From Planctomycetota bacterium (lineage in GTDB: Bacteria; Planctomycetota; Planctomycetia; Planctomycetales; Planctomycetaceae): DNA of 5,290 nt. Positions 4,523-5,290 of this stretch are shown one piece after another; positions within the stretch are counted from its first letter, which is position 1; each line of letters begins with the position of its first letter. The DNA lies in assembly GCA_024278285.1 (NCBI GenBank), contig JAJRTM010000206.1, forward strand, positions 1 to 5,290, written 5' to 3'. A program made the translations under genes and the position numbers. Below the pieces are notes generated by a model. The model made no database searches and was not told the origin of the DNA. It saw nothing but the letters and a program-made list of their open reading frames with translations.

Positions 4523-5290
4523 GATGAAACAAAGTCTGCCTCAGCTAAAATTCAAAACTATTTTGGTGAGCTGACCGATACTCGCCGGGGGAAGGTGACC
4601 TATCCTTTGTTGAACATTGTGGTGATTGCGGTTTGTGCGGTCATCTGCGGTGCGGACGATTTTTACTGCTAACGATCATTTGTTTTGCGTCTTGCTCAAA
4701 TATTCAATCAATTTGATTTTGCTGTTGGCGATCAGAATGAGCCAGCCGTGCTGGGGCGATCACACAGTTCGCTAACAAGCAACAAAAAAGGTTGGCAACG
4801 TTTCTCGATTTGAGTAACGGCATCCCTTCGCATGATCGCTTCAATGCAATTCTGGCAGCGATCAAGCCGAACGAATTTGAACGGTGTTTGTTAAGAATAG
4901 TGTTTGCTTGAGTGGATCACCGCGTTGCACGAAATTACCGATGGGCAAGAGATGGCGATTGATGGGAAAACGCATACGGAAGTTCGCTATTATACGCATT
5001 CGCGTATTTGTTTGCGCGTTGAACTTTTCCTAAACCGTTGTCAGTACAAGGCCACGATCATTCACTGAACGCAGTTTTTAGTTGAGTTTGGTATTATATT
5101 TTGAGCAGATATATTTCTGGTCGTCGTTTTGGAGTCGCGGTGCGAACAGATTGGGGGATCGAAAATCGTTTGCCTTTCGAGCAGGCAAAAAGAAATCTGG
5201 CACTGGCAACTTGACGTCACGTTTCAGGAAGACCAATGTCGGATTCGCAAAGGTCACGCTGACACCAACTTCAGCAGCCTGCGTCGCACC
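4520..5290 (+). pseudogene. ISAs1-family transposase, decayed and cut by the window edge
   Basis: The first 48 codons (4520-4663) read as an intact ISAs1-type N-terminus, with FGELTDTRRGKVTYPLLNI and VCAVICGADDF, and then hit TAA at 4670-4672. The homology resumes in other frames: 4756-4890 (FLDLSNGIPSHDRFNAILA and FERCLL), 4901-4972 (EWITALHEITDGQ, then AIDGKT with the first DDE aspartate), 4979-4987 (EVR), 5092-5172 (YYILSRYISGRRFG, WGIENRL) and 5201-5290 (HWQLDVTFQEDQCRIRKGHAD). Family proteins have roughly 180-200 residues between IDGKT and EVRYY. These are missing here, so the second catalytic Asp and the Glu are gone and the protein cannot be active. Four inserted segments break the frame: about 4664-4755, 4885-4900, 4988-5091 and 5173-5200. 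The right end of the element lies outside the window. It is the only evident mobile-element gene here. The call rests on recalled family motifs, which match at several independent places. Confidence 0.85.
4520..5290 (+). mobile_element. Remnant of an ISAs1-family insertion sequence
   Basis: The span covers the transposase remains only. The left terminal repeat should lie within about 100 bp upstream of 4520 but was not identified, and the right end is beyond the window. The element cannot supply its own transposase. It might still be moved in trans if its ends survive. Confidence 0.7.
4988..5098. repeat. 104-bp insert in the transposase, bounded by TATTATA repeats
   Basis: TATTATA occurs at 4988-4994 and 5092-5098. 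Removing one copy plus the intervening 97 bp joins EVR directly to YYILSR in one frame, which is the expected family sequence. The insert itself shows no obvious terminal inverted repeats or coding content. The perfect 7-bp flank resembles a target-site duplication, but could also come from slippage or repair. Confidence 0.55.

Noticed and set aside
4227..4532. Minus-strand 101-codon open frame in the gene-free region
   Set aside because: It crosses the GGAA-loop palindrome and the transposase start. Its composition is low in protein-like patterning and no motif is seen.
1..5290. CRISPR array or phage-defence island
   Set aside because: No regularly spaced repeats were found, and the intact genes are housekeeping-like. 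The SNF2 tail alone is not evidence for a defence system such as DISARM.

Overview
The window looks like ordinary chromosome from a moderate-GC bacterium, most plausibly a planctomycete. The main clue is a secreted mono-haem protein whose motifs resemble uncharacterised proteins I associate with Planctomycetota; the loose gene spacing and extragenic palindromes fit but prove nothing. The lineage is an inference, because no rRNA or other marker gene is present.

Layout, left to right. (1) 2-202, + strand: the last 66 codons of an SNF2/Swi2-family helicase. (2) 203-327: a short leader with two sets of small repeats. (3) 328-1728, + strand: a beta-CASP metallo-beta-lactamase-fold RNA-processing exonuclease/endonuclease with its zinc-binding motifs intact. 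(4) 1729-2019: a convergent intergenic region with a REPIN-like pair of inverted REP hairpins (1752-1902), each with a 5' GTAG, followed by a second, less certain extragenic repeat. (5) 2020-2643, - strand: an RsmD-type 16S rRNA guanine-N2 methyltransferase. (6) 2769-4070, - strand: an exported protein with one CXXCH haem-binding site and no known function. It lies 125 bp upstream of rsmD in the same direction. (7) 4071-4519: a 449-bp region without a gene. It holds a hairpin followed by T8, a separate 7-bp-stem palindrome and a 9-bp inverted repeat. (8) 4520 to the right edge, + strand: a decayed ISAs1-family transposase pseudogene.

The intact genes do not form an obvious pathway. Two act on RNA (the beta-CASP nuclease and RsmD), one on DNA or chromatin (SNF2), and one is an exported cytochrome-like protein.

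I see no clear new defence or mobile system. The least explained signals are the REPIN-like element, the uncharacterised haem protein, and the decay pattern of the ISAs1 pseudogene. In that pseudogene, removing four short inserted segments (about 92, 16, 104 and 28 bp) restores one continuous family-like reading frame. Two of the segments are bounded by perfect 7-bp direct repeats. The same gene has also lost most of its catalytic core.
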